From Pseudothermotoga sp. (GTDB lineage: Bacteria; Thermotogota; Thermotogae; Thermotogales; DSM-5069), in assembly GCA_028276125.1 (NCBI GenBank), contig JAPYWY010000096.1, forward strand, positions 1 through 6,357: a DNA stretch of 6,357 bases, given 5' to 3'. The notes beneath the pieces were generated by a model. That model was not told the origin of the DNA and made no database searches. It saw nothing but the letters and a program-made list of their open reading frames with translations. Below are positions 5,630 to 6,357 of this stretch, piece by piece (positions within the stretch are counted from its first letter, which is position 1; each line of letters opens with the position of its first letter). The translations under genes were made by a program, and so were the position numbers.

Positions 5630-6357
5630 TTGGCTGTGGTGGAGTTGACGTTGGCCCACTGGTTGTACCTGGCTTTCATGGTCGCAGTCATCGTCACGAT
5701 GTTCCTGCGAAAGGACACACCACTCATCTGTTTGCTCGGCTCACTGCTCATCGGTTGGGCGGTGACCAAATCGTTCATCGGAGCTCTTCAGTCCGTGTTC
5801 AACGCCATCGTCGTCGCCGGCGTCGAGTTGTTCGGCATCGTGGTCGTCATATCACTCATGGTGGCGCTCTCGAGGCAGATGGAAAAGAGCGGAGCCGCGG
5901 CCGTGCTGATAAGGACATTGGGCAAACCCATCAAAGGGCCCAGGTCTGCGTTCTGGTTCGTTGGCATCATCACGGCGATACTTGCATTGTTCATTTGGCC
6001 CACGCCTTCGGTTGCGTTGATCGGCAGCTTGTTGGTTCCTGTCGCTGTCAGCGCAGGTCTTTCCCCGGTGGGTGCAGGTGTCGCGATCGCCATGTTCGCC
6101 TACGGTGTGTCGCTCACGACGGACTTCGTCATTCAGGGCGCACCCACACTCACGGCAAGGCCGCAGGAATAGGCGTCGGAGAAGTCATGAGCGCGATGGT
6201 ACCTCTCATCATCGCCTACGCCGTGGTGACAATACCGCTCGCTTACTTTTGGACGATGAAGGCGAACAAGAACTACGATCCTCGCAAGGACATCGAACTG
6301 TTTGGTGAGAGCGTCATGAAGGCCAAGAGCGAGGAGTTCAGCACTTTCGCTAAGGCG
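5630..6357 (+). CDS. Ion-transporter-superfamily permease, partial, with an apparent one-base deletion near 6157
   Basis: An inner-membrane permease of the broad IT superfamily (GntP/CitMHS/DctM/NhaC-like topology); I cannot place it more narrowly. Hydrophobic segments lie at residues about 9-26, 31-47, 57-80, 107-125, 128-146 and 148-165. After the shift another follows (MVPLIIAYAVVTIPLAYFW), then a charged loop DPRKDIELFGESVMKAKSEE at the window edge. The central WPTPSVALIGSLLVP and TDFVIQGAPTLTA stretches resemble the substrate-binding hairpin loops of this superfamily. The start is a TTG at 5630, with GAGGGGGTG (5619-5627) overlapping the preceding stop; a GTG at 5636 is possible. As given, the frame ends at 6172. 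Adding one A to the AA at 6157-6158 restores GAPTLTAKAAGIGVGEVMSAM and an open frame to 6357. It probably imports the operon's substrate. The C-terminal part lies outside the window. Confidence 0.75.

Noticed and set aside
1..6357. CRISPR arrays, tRNA/rRNA genes, insertion sequences, phage genes
   Set aside because: I saw no spaced direct repeats, cloverleaf-like segments, transposase motifs or terminal inverted repeats.

Overview
The window looks like a stretch of a thermophilic, fermentative bacterial chromosome, most likely Thermotogota (Thermotoga/Pseudothermotoga-like). I infer this from Arg codons dominated by AGA/AGG, near-perfect GGAGG-type ribosome binding sites, very tight gene packing, a roughly balanced base composition and the general character of the proteins. 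No rRNA or marker gene is present, so the assignment is tentative.

Layout. On the minus strand, positions 1-1169 hold a two-gene unit: a LUD-domain protein (537-1169, GTG start), followed 9 bases later by an M20-family metallopeptidase/deacylase that runs off the left edge of the window. Positions 1170-1353 are a divergent control region. It contains a perfect 9-bp-arm inverted repeat (1284-1306), further TTGTA half-sites and a strong sigma70-type promoter. On the plus strand, from 1354 to the right edge, lies a six-gene operon: a YheO/DauR-type PAS-HTH regulator, RidA (enamine/imine deaminase), a 145-aa protein I do not recognise, a 484-aa SelA-like fold-type I PLP enzyme, a Cys-containing FAD oxidoreductase, and an ion-transporter-superfamily permease that runs off the window. 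Gaps between these genes are 12 bases or less and two junctions touch or overlap. I see no terminator inside the operon.

How the genes may work together (inference). The permease would import an amino acid or amino-acid-like substrate. The PLP enzyme and flavoprotein would transform it, RidA would clear reactive enamine/imine intermediates, and the regulator would sense the substrate and control both transcription units from the shared operator. The M20 hydrolase could release the amino compound from an N-acyl or peptide precursor. The family of the regulator (DauR controls D-arginine use) points to amino-acid or D-amino-acid catabolism, but the substrate cannot be read from the sequence.

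Two genes carry apparent single-base deletions: the flavoprotein at about 4841 and the permease at about 6157. In both, adding one base to a short homopolymer restores a continuous family-like protein. Sequencing error is the simplest explanation; real decay or recoding is possible but less supported.
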